Part shown: positions 19,601 through 29,900 of the stretch, in pieces | Position numbering within the stretch: the first letter of the stretch is position 1 | Layout of the letters: each line of letters opens with the position of its first letter | Source of the DNA: Paraspadella gotoi | Lineage: Eukaryota > Chaetognatha | Direction: 5' to 3' | DNA: 64,000 bases | NCBI GenBank assembly: GCA_051294375.1 | Contig: CM119265.1 | Location: 103,263 to 167,262, forward strand | Notes under the pieces: generated by a model | Told to the model about the DNA's origin: nothing | Seen by the model: only the letters and a program-made list of their open reading frames with translations | The model's database searches: none | Position numbers and translations under genes: made by a program

Positions 19601-20200
19601 TCGAATCTCACCACCGCCCAGTATGTCTTCATCAGACGAGCCGGCGTTCAACCGCCGCTGACACCTCCCTACGACGGCCCATTTCGAGTGATTCATCGAA
19701 ATGGACTTAATGTCACCGTCGAAATTCCCAGCTCGGGAAGGGCAACCGTCAACGTCTCCAGAATCAAACCAGCGTGGATCAGCGACGAGCAGCTGGACGT
19801 CGACGACTCACAACCTCGCCCAGAGAGAGCTCCTGGCCGTCGGCCAGGCGTAAGAACTCGAAAACCGGCGCCAACAACGAGAAAAACGCGATCGGCGAAT
19901 CGGCGAGCGTCGTCTCCTCCTCCTCCTCCTCCTCCTTCATCCACCTCTTCGATACTCACCGCGAATCACCCTCAGCCTCTCCCTGACCCACCACGAACGC
20001 CTTTACGCTTTTTGTCACCATCTTCTCATTTTCCCGAGCCTCCACGCTCGACGACTCCATCATCAAAAAAACGAGAAAATAATAACAACAACAATAACAA
20101 TCGCCCAACTTATGCTATCGTCTTAAAAGAAATGCTACAAAGACAAAAAACGGAAAATGACAACAACAAAAACAAAAACAAAACCCTCGCGCTAACATAA
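16652..20200 (+). CDS. pol: Pol polyprotein, E4
   Basis: The protein is 1182 residues with no interruptions. Protease has D-G-G-A at 32-35. RT has YLDD at 330-333. RNase H Asp is at 480. The integrase zinc domain starts near His719. The core has Asp785, Asp843 and Glu879, an exact D-35-E spacing. A C-terminal integrase region (RRAGVQPPLTPPYDGPFRV) is followed by a proline-rich linker and RPTYAIVLKEMLQRQ; the FSKP part of the tail is missing here. It overlaps gag by four bases in the -1 frame and has no ATG at the junction. Confidence 0.96.
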   Translation: MNAVPQASTSSPAPNDLLFIRDAGDRTRWLIDGGALLSIVPPTPQQRSSGPNQTTKLQAANGSPISCYGTVERTVQLGNRKYVYQFVVADVKQSILGADFLAENFLAPNHRDGLLLDLRDYSTIAASTSKGTSAHVNFVDRQGEQYYKILESFPSLATPTFELKNPKHGVTHSIPTEGRPCQSRARRLDPEKLAVAKRELEKMVSLGIAKRGKSEWSSPLHVVEKPDGGWRCCGDYRRLNAQTVEDRYPVKLLTDFNSQLEGKTIFSKIDLLKGYHQIPVNPDDIKKTAVITPFGLYVFPRCPFGLKNAGQDFQRLMDEILGDIPHTFVYLDDILVASSSPEEHKQDLQRVFKALDENGLVVNTKKCLLGQESLEFLGFLVDKNGVRPLPERVQTLRETTRPTTIKELQRFLGMVNYYRRFIPRVAHRCSALYEALSGKPKTLNWSEDCEKAFEAIKEGLISAALLHHPRTGAQLCITTDASDNAIGAVLEQRGPKGWEPLAFFSAKLAKNQKLWPPFDKELLGAFRAVRHFRHWVEGRAFTIYTDHQSLVSAIKKKSEPQTIRQAHQLSSIAEFTTDIRYLKGKANVVADALSRPNAPSTTPATARENSESKKEQQTDRPTDEKRDIEKREKSIKPDRLEDAQAVISSLTSFEIDFEDMAREQVLDPEFQKISDDARSGLNFRKIRIGDHDLLADISNGPARPFVPASWRRKVFEVIHGLGHPGVDATRKAISAKFVWTNMRQDVSKWARDCVDCQRAKVTRHVVPEIGEFKVPHRRFQHINLDLVKMPKSNGYSHLLTIVDRFSRWPSAIPIIDTLTPTILDALSLHWISVFGTPAIITTDRGSQFNSALWKQLTKHWGIKHQMTTPYHPQANGLVERFHRRLKESLMALGKEERQQWYWKLPLTLLAIRTTIKEDIGASAADLVFGEGVSIPGSMLGDFQNDDENLNRQRRNQLSKLRLEVARLQPTPTSAHQQPAVHLPSNLTTAQYVFIRRAGVQPPLTPPYDGPFRVIHRNGLNVTVEIPSSGRATVNVSRIKPAWISDEQLDVDDSQPRPERAPGRRPGVRTRKPAPTTRKTRSANRRASSPPPPPPPSSTSSILTANHPQPLPDPPRTPLRFLSPSSHFPEPPRSTTPSSKKRENNNNNNNNRPTYAIVLKEMLQRQKTENDNNKNKNKTLALT

Positions 20201-20542
20201 ATCAGCAGCCGGAGCTAGGGATGCTTCATCCATCTTCCTCCATCGTCACGACGTCAGCTCCGACTGCTGAAAAGCTAGCTTGGCTACCACTCTCTATCTT
20301 TGTATATAGCAAGCTATATAATATTTGATATTTATTCGATTTTACAATATTTTGAATGTTTTTAATTTTTGAAATTTTTATGTCAGTCGGTCAATCGTCT
20401 ATTTCAGGAGGAATATCTTAAAATTGTTATTTTTTACCATTTTATTTTCACAAACACACACATACTCGTGGACGACAAACAATATTATTGATATATATTA
20501 ATTTCAATTTTGCTTTATATTATATATCCCAACAAGGGGGGA
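20201..20542 (+). other. 3' untranslated region and polypurine tract (E4)
   Basis: This AT-rich segment has GGACGACAA at 20470-20478 and ends in AAGGGGGGA directly before the 3' LTR. No gene was seen. Confidence 0.75.
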
Positions 20543-21081
20543 TGCGGCCACTCGATCGAATCCATTTCATTTGGGAAATAAATTCATCATTTTATAAAGC
20601 TAAATAGAAGACGAGATCTTTTTGTTTTAACAAAAGATATATCTAACTTCTCCAAGATGTCTCCACATATTAAACCTTTTGTTTGATGACTGTTTACCTT
20701 TGTTTATTGATTTTTAAATTCTGTTCAGTTCGGTTTTTGAATCTTGAATTCAAATAGAAATCTTTCATCAATTAAAAACTCGTTTTTTATTATTCAACAA
20801 AATGTAAAGCTACATTAAGGAAAGTGCTGAAATAAAAACTAAATGAACTCGTTAATGTTTCTAACCAATCAATAAAATCTGCCAACAATCAATTCATCTC
20901 TAATCGAATCTGAGTTATTTCTCAATGGTTAAACAAATAAACAATCATCTTATGATTAAACGAATCACCTTCCTGCGACTTAATCACTCCGCTAATCACC
21001 TTCGGTCCAACGTCTTAGGATGACTCATTCAGTTGGTCAGTCACTTCGTCATTGCTGTGCCCTGTCTCTGTGAGCTCCACA
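20543..21081 (+). repeat. 3' LTR of E4
   Basis: It starts TGCGGCCACTCG and ends CTCCACA, followed by gggttaggt. It matches 14845-15385 with small indels. Confidence 0.93.
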
Positions 21082-21183
21082 GGGTTAGGTTAGGGTTAGG
21101 GTTAGGGTAGTTAGGGTAGGGGTTAAGGGTTAGGGGAGGGTTAGGCTTAGGGTTAGGGTTAGGGTTAGGGTGGTAGGTTAGGT

Positions 21184-21216
<33 letters not shown>

Positions 21217-22171
21217 GGGTTAGGGGGGAGTTATTAGATTGGTTAGGGTTAGGTTAGGGTAGGGTTAGGGTTAGGGTTAGGGTTAGGGTTAGGTGTTAGG
21301 TTAGGTAGTAGGGAGTTAGGGGGTTAGGGTTAGGGTTGGGGTTAGGGTTAGGGTTGGGTGGTGGTTAGGGTTAGGTTAGGGTTAGGGTTGTTAGGGTTAG
21401 GGGTTAGGGTAGTAGGGTTAGGGTTAGGTAAGGGTTAGGGTTTAGGGTTAGGGTTAAGGGTTAGGGTTAGGGTTAGGGTTAGGTAGTAGGTTAGGGTAGG
21501 GTTAGAGGGTTAGGGTAAGGTTAGGGTTAGGGTAGGGTTAGGGTGGTAGGTAGGGTTAGGGGTTAGGGGGGTTGGGTGGTTGGGTTAGGGTTGTTAGGGT
21601 TAGGGGTTAGGGTTAGGTGGTAGGTAGGGTTTAGGGTAGGTTAGGGTTAGGGTTAGTTAGGTGGGTTAGGGTAGTAGGTTAGGGTTAGGTTAGGGTGGTT
21701 AGGGGTTAGGGTTAGGGTTAGGGGTTAGGGTTAGGGTGGGTTAGGTTAGGGTAGGAGTTAGGTTAGGGGTTAGGGTTAGGGGTTAGGGTTAGTTAGGGTT
21801 TAGTGGTTAGGGTTAGGAGTTAGGGTAGGGGTTTAGCGGTGTTAGGGTAGGGTTAGGTTAGGGTTAGGGTTGTAGGGTTAGGGTTAGGGTTAGGGTAGGG
21901 TTAGGGTTAGGGTAAGGTTAGGGGTTAGGTGTTAGGGTTAGGGTTAGGGTAGGGTAAGGGTTAGGGTTTAGGGTTAGGGTTAGGAGTTAGTAGGGTTGGG
22001 TGTTCGGTTACGGGGGGTTAGGGTTAGGGGTTAGGGTTAGGGAGGTTAGGTTAGGGTTAGGTTAGGGTTAAGGTTAGGTAGGGTTAGTTTTAGTTGGTTA
22101 GGGGGGTGGAGGTAGGTTAGGTTGGGTGGTGGAGGTAGTTTAAGGGTGTAGGTATGGTTGGTTGGCTGGGT
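21082..22171 (+). repeat. Telomeric repeat tract (TTAGGG)n, irregular
   Basis: TTAGGG units with many indels. The last approximately 90 bases (from about 22085) are strongly degenerate GGT-rich sequence but still end gggt before the TRIM. Confidence 0.95.
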
Positions 22172-22451
22172 TGTACGCATTGCCAGGTTCACCCGCCTAT
22201 AAGAATGACAACCTTCAGTCCCTGACCCGGTGCTCATTGAGTAAAGCCATCAGCTCATGAACCACTGGTACCCGGGTCGAATCCAACCCGGTCCTACGCC
22301 TGCGGAAGCGTGAGGACGGCCGGTAAACCGCCTTGGGGCGATGGCACCCCTCAAGCCTGGTTCCAAGCCGGACCGTTCCATGGCTACTAAAAGGGGGTTA
22401 TAGAAGTTAGGATAGTCATCCTTCAGAACCCACTTAGCGGCCTTATCCACA
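22172..22451 (+). repeat. 5' LTR of TRIM T1
   Basis: It runs TGTACGC...ATCCACA and matches 22575-22862 with scattered indels. It contains a + strand tRNA-like sequence (about 22226-22290). Confidence 0.85.
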
Positions 22452-22574
22452 CTGGTGAGCCCTATACCTGTCGAAGCGTATCCAACCTTTCTGATTCAGG
22501 CCCATGGACAGTGCTGAAGATTGCTGCCTCCCTCCACTGGAAGCAGTGAGGGTGGGTTACAAATCTGGGGGGCA

Positions 22575-22862
22575 TGTAGTCGGGCATTGGCCTAGGTTCA
22601 CCCCGCCTATAAGCATGACCACTTCAGTCCCTGACCCGGTGGCTCATTGAGTAAAGCATCAGCTCATGACCACTAGGTACCGAGGTTCAATCCCACCCGG
22701 TACCTACTCTGCGGGAAGCGTGAGGACGGCCGTAAGCCGCCTTGGGGGCGTGGCAAACCTCAAGCCTGTTTCCAAGCCCAGGACCGTTCCATGGTCTTAC
22801 TAAAGGGGGTTATACGAAGTTACGGATAGTCATCTTCAGACCCGACTTAGCGCCTTACCACA
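22575..22862 (+). repeat. 3' LTR of TRIM T1
   Basis: It starts TGTAGTCGGGC after GGGGGGCA and ends TACCACA before gggttaggg. Confidence 0.85.
22642..22712 (+). other. tRNA-like sequence in the TRIM LTR
   Basis: It has box A TGGCTCATTGAG and box B GGTTCAATCCC, with a CTCATGA anticodon-loop-like segment, and GGTACC on both sides of the T-arm. The other LTR has the same with indels. It lies on the same strand as the element, unlike those in the larger elements. Confidence 0.5.
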
Positions 22863-24443
22863 GGGTTAGGGTAGGGGGTTAGGGTTAGGGGTTAGGGTTA
22901 GGTTTAGGGTTAGGTAGGGTAGGTAGCGGTTAGGGTAGGGTTTAGGGTTAGGGTTTAGGCGTTAGGGTTTAGGGTTAGGTTAGGTTGGGGTTAGGTTAGG
23001 AGGTTAGGGTTAGGGTTAGGGTTGGGTTAGGGTTAGGGTTGGAGGTTAGGGTAGGGTAGGGTTAGGGTTAGGGTAGGGTTAGGGTTAGTAGGTTAAGGTT
23101 AGGTAGTTAGGGAGTTAGGGTTAGGGGTTAGGGGGTTAGGGTTAGGGTTAGGGGTTAGGGTTAGGGTTAGGGAGGGTTTAGGGTAGGGTTTGTAGGGGTG
23201 GGTTAGGGTTTAGGAGTTAGGTTGGTTAAGGGGTTTAGGGTTAGGGTTAGGGTTAGGGTTTAGGGTTAGGTGGTTAGGTTAGGGTTAGGGTTTAGGTTCG
23301 GAGTTAGCGATAGGTGTTAGGGTTAGGGTTAGGGTTAGGGTTAGGGTTAGGGTTAGGGGTTAGGTGTTAGGGTTAGGGGTTAGGGTTAGGGTTAGGGTTA
23401 GGGTAGGGTTAGGGTTAGGCGTTCAGGGTTAGGGGTTAGGGTTAGGGTTACGGGTTAGGGTTAGGGTTACGGGTTAGGGTTACGGGTTAGGGTACGGTTA
23501 GGGTTAGTAGGGTTAAGGGTTAGGGTTAGGGTTTGGGTTAGGGTTAGGGTTAGCGGTTTGGGTTAAGGCGGTTAGCGGTTAGGGTTAGGGTTAGCGGGGG
23601 TTAGGGGTTACGGGTTAGGGTTTAGGGTTACGGCGTTAGGGTTAGGGTTAGGGTTTTAGGGTTTAGGGTTACGGGTTAGGGGCGTGTAGGGTTAGGGGGT
23701 TGAGGGTTAGCGGTCTCAGGGGGTTCAGGGTGTAAGGTGTAGGTTAGGGTTTAGGAGTTGTAGGAGTTAGGGTTAGAGGTTAGGGTTAGGTTAGGAGTTA
23801 GGTTAGGTTAGGGTTAGGGGTTAGGGTTTTAGGGGTTTACAGGGTTAGGGTTAGGGTTAGGGTTAGGGTTACTGGGTTAGGGTTACAGGGGTTAGGGTTA
23901 GGGCTGAGGGGTTAGGGGTGGGGTAGGGTTTAGGTTAGGGTTAGGGTTTACGGTGAGAGTATGTGTGACCGCGCTCGGGGCTCTTAACTGGGTTAGGGTT
24001 AGGGTTACGGGGTTAGGGTTAGGGTTGGTTAGGGTTAGGGGAGGTTAGGGTTAGGGTTAGGGTTTAGCGAGGTTAGGGTTAGGGTTGGGTAGGGTTAAGG
24101 GTTTAGGTTAGCGAGGTTAAGTGGGTTAGGGTTAGGGTTAGGTGTTAGGGTTAGGGTTAGGGTTAGGGTTAGGGTTAAGGGTTAGGGGTTAGGGTTAGGG
24201 TTAGGCGTAGGGTTAGGGTACGGGTCTAGGTTAGGGTTAGGGTTGTTACGGTGGGTGTAGGGTTAGGGTAGGTTAGGGTTAGGTTAGGGTTGTTAGGGTT
24301 AGCGGACTTACGGGTTAGGGTTAGGGTTAGGGTTAGGGGTTAGGGTTAGGGTTAGGGTTAGGGTTAGGGTTAGGTAGGGTGTTATGAGGTTAGGGTAAGG
24401 GTTAGGGTTAGGGTTAGGTTAGGGGTTAGGGTTAGGGTTAGGG

Positions 24444-24484
<41 letters not shown>

Positions 24485-24492
24485 GGTTAGGG

Positions 24493-24527
<35 letters not shown>

Positions 24528-24681
24528 AGGGTTAGGGTTAGGGGGTTAGGGTTAAGGGTTAGGGTTAGGCGTAGGGTTAGGGAGGGTTAGGGTTAGGGTT
24601 AGGGTTAGGGTTAGGGTTAGGGTTAGGGTTAGGGTTAGGGTTAGGGTTAGGGTTAGGGTTGGAGGGTAGGTTAGGGTTTAG

Positions 24682-24713
<32 letters not shown>

Positions 24714-24997
24714 GGTTAGGGTTAGGGTTAGGGTTTAGGGGTTAGGGTTAGGGTTAGGTTGTTAGGGTTAGGGTTAGGGTTAGGGTTAGGGTTAGGGTTA
24801 GGGTTAGGGTTAGGGTTAGGGTGGTTAGGGTTAGGGTTAGGGGTTGGGTTAGGGTTAGGGTTAGGGGTTAGGGTTAGGGTTAGGTTAGGGTTAGGGTTAG
24901 GGTTAGGTTAGGGTTTAGGTTAGGTTAGGGTTAGGGTTAGGGTGGTAGGGTTAGGGTTAGGGTTAGGTTAGGGTTAGGGTTAGGTTAGGGTTAGGGT
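22863..24997 (+). repeat. Telomeric repeat tract (TTAGGG)n, about 2.1 kb
   Basis: The left half is noisy, with many C insertions (TTACGGG, TTAGCGG). The right half is cleaner, with long perfect runs near 24600. A non-telomeric island lies at about 23951-23991. It ends gggt before the E5 LTR. Confidence 0.96.
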
Positions 24998-25722
24998 TGT
25001 GGCTTTCGAGCGACATTTTATAATCGTTTCCAATTATAAATGTTCATCCTATTACAGGACTCGAACCCGAGCTCGATGCCTGGCAACTCAGAACTTAGCG
25101 CTCTGAGCTAACGCAGGCGACCACGAATTATCGATGTTTAAAACCTGATTTAAAGCTTTAACTGAATTCGAAGCCTTTTGTTTTTGTTTAATTCATTCAA
25201 GAAACAGTAGATGGATTCCCGCCTTTCAAATCTTACTGTTTACTTTATTCCTTTGTATCTCAACTGTTTTCACTTGTTTTTTACTCTCTGAAAATACAAT
25301 GTTAAAATCAAACATTAATAAATTCGTTTTAACTTATCTCTCAATGTATAAAGCTACATTAAACAAAGAGAAAAGTTTTATCATTATTAATGAACAAAGA
25401 AACATGAATTAAAACTGAAGTGAATTAATGAATCGATTTAATCACCTTCGTATTTATATCACCATCGAATTTATTTAATCACCTTCGACATGAAATAAAC
25501 TCATTATGATTAAACTAATCTCATCGATTAAATCTAATCACTTCGAATGCTTTTTAATCACCTTCTAAGTCACGTGACTAAACTTCCCTGCTCATCGACC
25601 TGCTTGTGACTAAGTCAAGTCAGTTCTCGTTTAGAACTAGTCACTCAGTGAGCAAGCCCTTCATCAAGCTGTGCGGCAACTGCCTTCATCACGCTGTGGC
25701 GCAACTCCGGGGACTCGCCACA
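24998..25722 (+). repeat. 5' LTR of E5
   Basis: It begins TGTGGCTTTCG and ends CTCGCCACA. It contains a reverse-strand tRNA-like sequence, CCTTTTGTTTTTG, GTAGATGGATTC, several AATCACCTTCG-type motifs (about 25440-25570) and ACTTCCCTGC. Confidence 0.95.
25053..25125 (-). other. tRNA-like sequence in the 5' LTR of E5
   Basis: On - it has box A TTAGCTCAGAGCG (reverse of 25099-25110) and a perfect box B GGTTCGAGTCC (25057-25067). The spacing fits a tRNA. The acceptor stem is not well paired. This copy has one extra base (CGCAGG) relative to the 3' LTR copy. Confidence 0.65.
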
Positions 25723-25910
25723 CTTGGTGAATCCGACTGAAACCAAGCCAACCTTCTACCAGGGGAACAAGCCAAGTCAATCACCTCCTGAGGTAAGATT
25801 GGGTGCAGAGATCGGGGTTTTAAGCTTACCATCCAATCGCTCACACCCCTTTTCGTCCTTTTGCACGTTCCCCATCGACTACTGGAGTCCAAGACGTCGA
25901 CAACACGCTA
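25723..25910 (+). promoter_or_regulatory. Leader of E5: primer-binding site, donor-like site and hairpin
   Basis: TGGTGAATCCGACT is the primer-binding site. GAGGTAAG precedes the hairpin GATTGGG (25797-25803) with TCCAATC (25832-25838), six Watson-Crick pairs and one G-U. CTCACACC and a pyrimidine-rich stretch follow. Confidence 0.7.
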
Positions 25911-26987
25911 ATGAGCGAATCAGATTTCCGCTCACGCCTTCGATCGGCTCAACGCAACGCCGACGAGCAACGCGACGCCGCCAGCCTTCAACTGCCCATA
26001 GGATTCGGTCGAGGCAGTCGAGCACGCTCAACGTCGCCGATCTTTGTCGACGCCGCCCCTACATTCAACTTTCAGCCAAACAATAGCGAAAACTTCGCAG
26101 ACGCCGCCATGGCTACCGGTGGCGCCCCTCGTAACCTCCAAGACGAGAATGACGAATTGCGCAACGCCCTCGCCGCCGCCACACGCGCTCTAGAACGAGC
26201 ATCGAACAAAAAACCCGACCTACCTAACTTCGACAAAACAAATATTGAGATTTGGATTAAGAGAGTCGAATCGGCATATATTCGCGCCGGGATCAACTCG
26301 CCTAAGAGCAAATTCGCTTTCCTAGAATCCAAGATCGGCATCGAAGTGGATCCTAAGATCAACCAATTCCTTTATGGAGAGGCAACAGAGGCGTCATGGA
26401 CACTCTTCCTCGATTATCTGCGCAAAGAGTACGGTTTGACGCGACGCCAGCAGGCCGCCGCGCTTCTCGATTCGATCGACGTCGACGGCTTAAAGCCATC
26501 GAAAATCCTTGCACATCTGGAGGAGAAGACCAAAACGCTCACAATCGACGACCTCCGTAAAGAAAGGATCATCAGGGAGCTACCTATCTCAGTGCGACGA
26601 CAGATAGAAGAAAAAGCTGACGAATTATCCGCCAGCCAATTGTGTGAGCTTGCCGACAAGCACTTCGACACCGAAGGGAATTTGAAAATTCGCCAATCAT
26701 CATCAATCATCAGTAGCGTCGAGACCAATCGACACGACCACGACGAGACCGATTCAGAGAGCGAGGACGGCGTCAACGCCGTCAACTTCAGCTCCAAGAA
26801 GGCCGTCAAGGGAAAAAAGAAAATGAATCCGGCGAAGAAAGAAAAAACGAAGTCGAAGCTCACCACTCTATGCTTCAAGCACGTAAAATTCGGCGAGGAC
26901 GCTTGGTCCTGTGAACCAGGGTGCGCCAAGTTCGAGGAGTGCCAAAGAAAGAAGGAGGGAAACGCCAAGGGGGGGCGACGTCGGTGA
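25911..26987 (+). CDS. gag: Gag polyprotein, E5
   Basis: The protein is 358 residues, MSESDFRSRLRSAQR at the start. It has GFGRGSRARSTSP, the capsid-like core KPDLPNFDKTNIEIWIKRVE, a lysine-rich segment, and the knuckle C-x3-H...FGED...C-x3-C. It ends EGNAKGGRRR at TGA 26985-26987. It aligns with E4 Gag over its whole length without gaps of note. Confidence 0.94.
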   Translation: MSESDFRSRLRSAQRNADEQRDAASLQLPIGFGRGSRARSTSPIFVDAAPTFNFQPNNSENFADAAMATGGAPRNLQDENDELRNALAAATRALERASNKKPDLPNFDKTNIEIWIKRVESAYIRAGINSPKSKFAFLESKIGIEVDPKINQFLYGEATEASWTLFLDYLRKEYGLTRRQQAAALLDSIDVDGLKPSKILAHLEEKTKTLTIDDLRKERIIRELPISVRRQIEEKADELSASQLCELADKHFDTEGNLKIRQSSSIISSVETNRHDHDETDSESEDGVNAVNFSSKKAVKGKKKMNPAKKEKTKSKLTTLCFKHVKFGEDAWSCEPGCAKFEECQRKKEGNAKGGRRR

Positions 26988-26999
26988 ACGCCGTCCCCC
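26970..26999 (+). promoter_or_regulatory. Gag/Pol junction hairpin (E5)
   Basis: GGGGGGCG (26970-26977) pairs with CGTCCCCC (26992-26999). The A-U pair of E1 and E4 becomes G-U here, so pairing is kept while the base changes. The loop is again 14 nt. A 7-G run provides the slip sequence. Confidence 0.6.
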
Positions 27000-29900
27000 A
27001 AGCGTCATCTAGCTCACCGACGCCCAATAACCTCCTCTATATCCGCGATTCAAAAGACAGGACAAAGTGGTTGGTGGATGGGGGAGCTCTTCTCTCAATT
27101 GTCCCACCAACAAGAGAACAACGCCAAGGCGGTCACGACCCGAAAATAAAGCTTCAGGCGGCCAACGGGTCACCAATCGCCTGCTATGGCACAACGAATC
27201 GAACTGTACAACTCGGAGATCGAAAATATCAATACGACTTTGTAGTAGCCGATGTCAAGCAGCACCTGCTGGGGGCGGACTTCCTAGCGGAGAACTTCCT
27301 CGCCCCTAATCACCGTGACGGCCTACTCCTAGATCTTAGAGACTATTCGACGATCGCTGCATCAACGGCGTCAGAGACGGCATCACATGTGAATTTCGTC
27401 GATCGTCAAGGGGAAAAATTTTATAAGTTGCTCGACTCCTTCCCCTCTCTTTCGACTCCAACCTTCGAAGTGAAGGAACCTCGACACGGCGTGACACATT
27501 CTATCCCCACGGAGGGGAGACCTTGTCAATCGAGAGCAAGGCGACTGGACGCTGAAAAGCTGGCCGTCGCCAAACGAGAGCTCGAAAAAATGGTCTCACT
27601 AGGGATAGCGAAGCGGGGAAAATCAGAGTGGTCCTCGCCACTTCACGTCGTCGAGAAGCCGGATGGGGGTTGGCGGTGCTGCGGCGATTATAGGCGCCTC
27701 AACGCCCAGACCGTGGACGACAAGTACCCCGTCAAGCTTCTGAGCGACTTCAACTCGCAACTAGAGGGAAAAACTATTTTTTCGAAAATAGACTTACTGA
27801 AGGGGTACCACCAGATACCCGTCAACCCCGATGACGTTAAAAAAACGGCTGTCATAACGCCGTTTGGGCTCTACGTTTTCCCCAGATGNNNNNNNNNNCT
27901 TAAAAACGCCGGACAAGATTTCCAGCGGCTCATGGACGAGATATTGGGGGATATCCCCCATACGTTTGTCTATCTGGACGACATTCTCGTCGCGTCGACG
28001 TCGCCAGAGGAGCATCTGGAGGATCTGGAGCGAGTGTTTAAGGCGCTAGATGCCAATGGCCTAGTCGTAAACACTAAGAAGTGCCTCCTTGGACAGGAAT
28101 CGCTTGAATTCCTGGGGTTTCTCGTGGATAAGCATGGAGTTAGACCGCTTCCACAACGCGTCCAAACGCTTCAAGAAACAACGCGCCCAACAACAATCAA
28201 AGAGCTTCAACGATTTCTCGGAATGATCAATTATTATCGACGTTTCATTCCGAGAGTCGCCCACCGCTGCGCACCCCTCTACGAGGCCCTCAGCGGCAAG
28301 CCCAAGAAGCTGGAGTGGTCTGAAGATTGTGAACGGGCATTCGAGTCAATCAAAGAGGGACTCATTCAAGCGGCGCTACTCCATCACCCAAGAACTGGAG
28401 CACAACTCTGTATAACCACCGACGCCTCAGATCAAGCGGTAGGCGCGGTGCTCGAGCAGCGCGGGCCAAAGGGGTGGGAACCCCTCGCTTTCTTTTCAAC
28501 GAAATTAGCGAAAAATCAAAAACTTTGGCCGCCCTTCGATAAGGAGCTTTTCGGCGCATTCAAGGCAGTCCGGCATTTCAGGCACTGGGTGGAGGGGCGC
28601 ACCTTCACCTTATATACCGACCACCAGAGTTTGGTAGCAGCCATCAAAAAGAAGGCCGAACCTCAGACCGTACGCCAATCCTACCAACTCTCTGTGATAG
28701 CAGAGTTCACGACCGACGTTAGGTATTTAAAGGGCAAAGCCAACGTCGTGGCGGACGCCCTCTCCAGACCTAACGCCATCATCGCTCCAACCCCAGCGAC
28801 AACGTCATCAACGCCATCTACATCAGCGCCGCCGTCGGCGTCATCGACGTCGTCGTCATCGTCGTCGCCGTCATCGTCGCCATCGCCGTCGTCGGCGCCG
28901 ACATTGGCGCCAAATTCAACAGCGTCNNNNNNNNNNGCGACTTCAGCGACAGAAGCATCGACAGCAACGCCAGCAGCGGCGCCAATAGCCGCCTCAATCG
29001 AAGCGATAGCGTCAAACGGAAAAAAATTGAAAGAAAATCAACTCGAGGACGCCAGAGCTATGATAGCGTCACTTACTAGCTTCGAAGTAAATTTCGAACA
29101 AATGGCACGCGAGCAGATCCTCGATCCAGACTATAAGAAGATAGCTGAAGACGCTAGGTCAGGACTTACCTTTAGAAAAATAAAAGTAGGCGACCAAGAT
29201 CTGTTAGCAGATGTGTCAAACGGCCCCGCGAGGCCGTTCGTCCCCGTTTCATGGAGAAGAAAAATATTCGACATAATCCATGGCCTCGGACATCCCGGCG
29301 TGGAGGCGACGCGTAAAGCCGTCTCCGCAAAATTTGTCTGGACCAACATGCGCCAGGATGTGACTAAATGGGCCAGGGATTGTTTGGAATGTCAACGAGC
29401 CAAGGTGACTCGACATGTCGTCCCAGAAATAGGCGAATTCAAGGTGCCAGCAAGGAGATTTCAGCATTTAAATCTCGACTTGGTGAAGATGCCGAATTCA
29501 AATGGATACGCCCACCTATTAACTATTGTTGACCGATTTTCGAGGTGGCCTTCAGCTATACCTATACGCGATACATTGACGACGACGATCCTCGACGCCT
29601 TGAGCCATCATTGGATTAGTACCTTTGGTACACCAACCGTGATCACAACTGACAGAGGCACACAATTTAATTCGGCTCTCTGGAGACAGTTGACCAAGCA
29701 CTGGGGAATCCGCCACCAGATGACAACATCATATCACCCCCAAGCGAATGGGCTAGTCGAAAGGTTTCATAGACGATTAAAAGAATCGTTAATCGCCTTG
29801 GCCAACGAAAACAAAGAAAACTGGTATTGGAAACTTCCCATGACCATGTTGGCCATCAGAACGACGATCAAGGAGGATATCGGCGCATCAGCGGCCGACC

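Larger units (their letters stand above)
14845..21081 (+). mobile_element. E4: Ty3/gypsy LTR retrotransposon, family I, two LTRs, intact frames
   Basis: Two LTRs of about 540 bp bound an intact gag and an intact pol with no masks. The right end sits against gggttaggg. The left end abuts non-telomeric AT-rich sequence, so no GGGT duplication is seen. Together with E5 it is the best candidate for an active copy in the window. Confidence 0.95.
22172..22862 (+). mobile_element. T1: terminal-repeat retrotransposon in miniature (TRIM)
   Basis: Two LTRs of 280 and 288 bp flank only 123 bp. The first LTR is followed by CTGGTGAGCCC, the same primer-binding site as E2. The second LTR is preceded by CTGGGGGGCA, a polypurine tract. 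The flanks are gggt|TGTACG and CCACA|gggt, a perfect GGGT duplication in telomeric repeat. No coding frame is present, so it would depend on enzymes from another element, probably family II. Confidence 0.85.

Noticed and set aside
22046-22450. Small reverse-strand coding frames over the TRIM and nearby repeats
   Set aside because: They cross LTR and telomeric sequence, do not recur in the second LTR, and have no protein-like features.
21082-24997. Short regularly repeated units resembling a CRISPR or satellite array
   Set aside because: The unit is the six-base TTAGGG telomere repeat without spacers; the irregularity is one-base indels.
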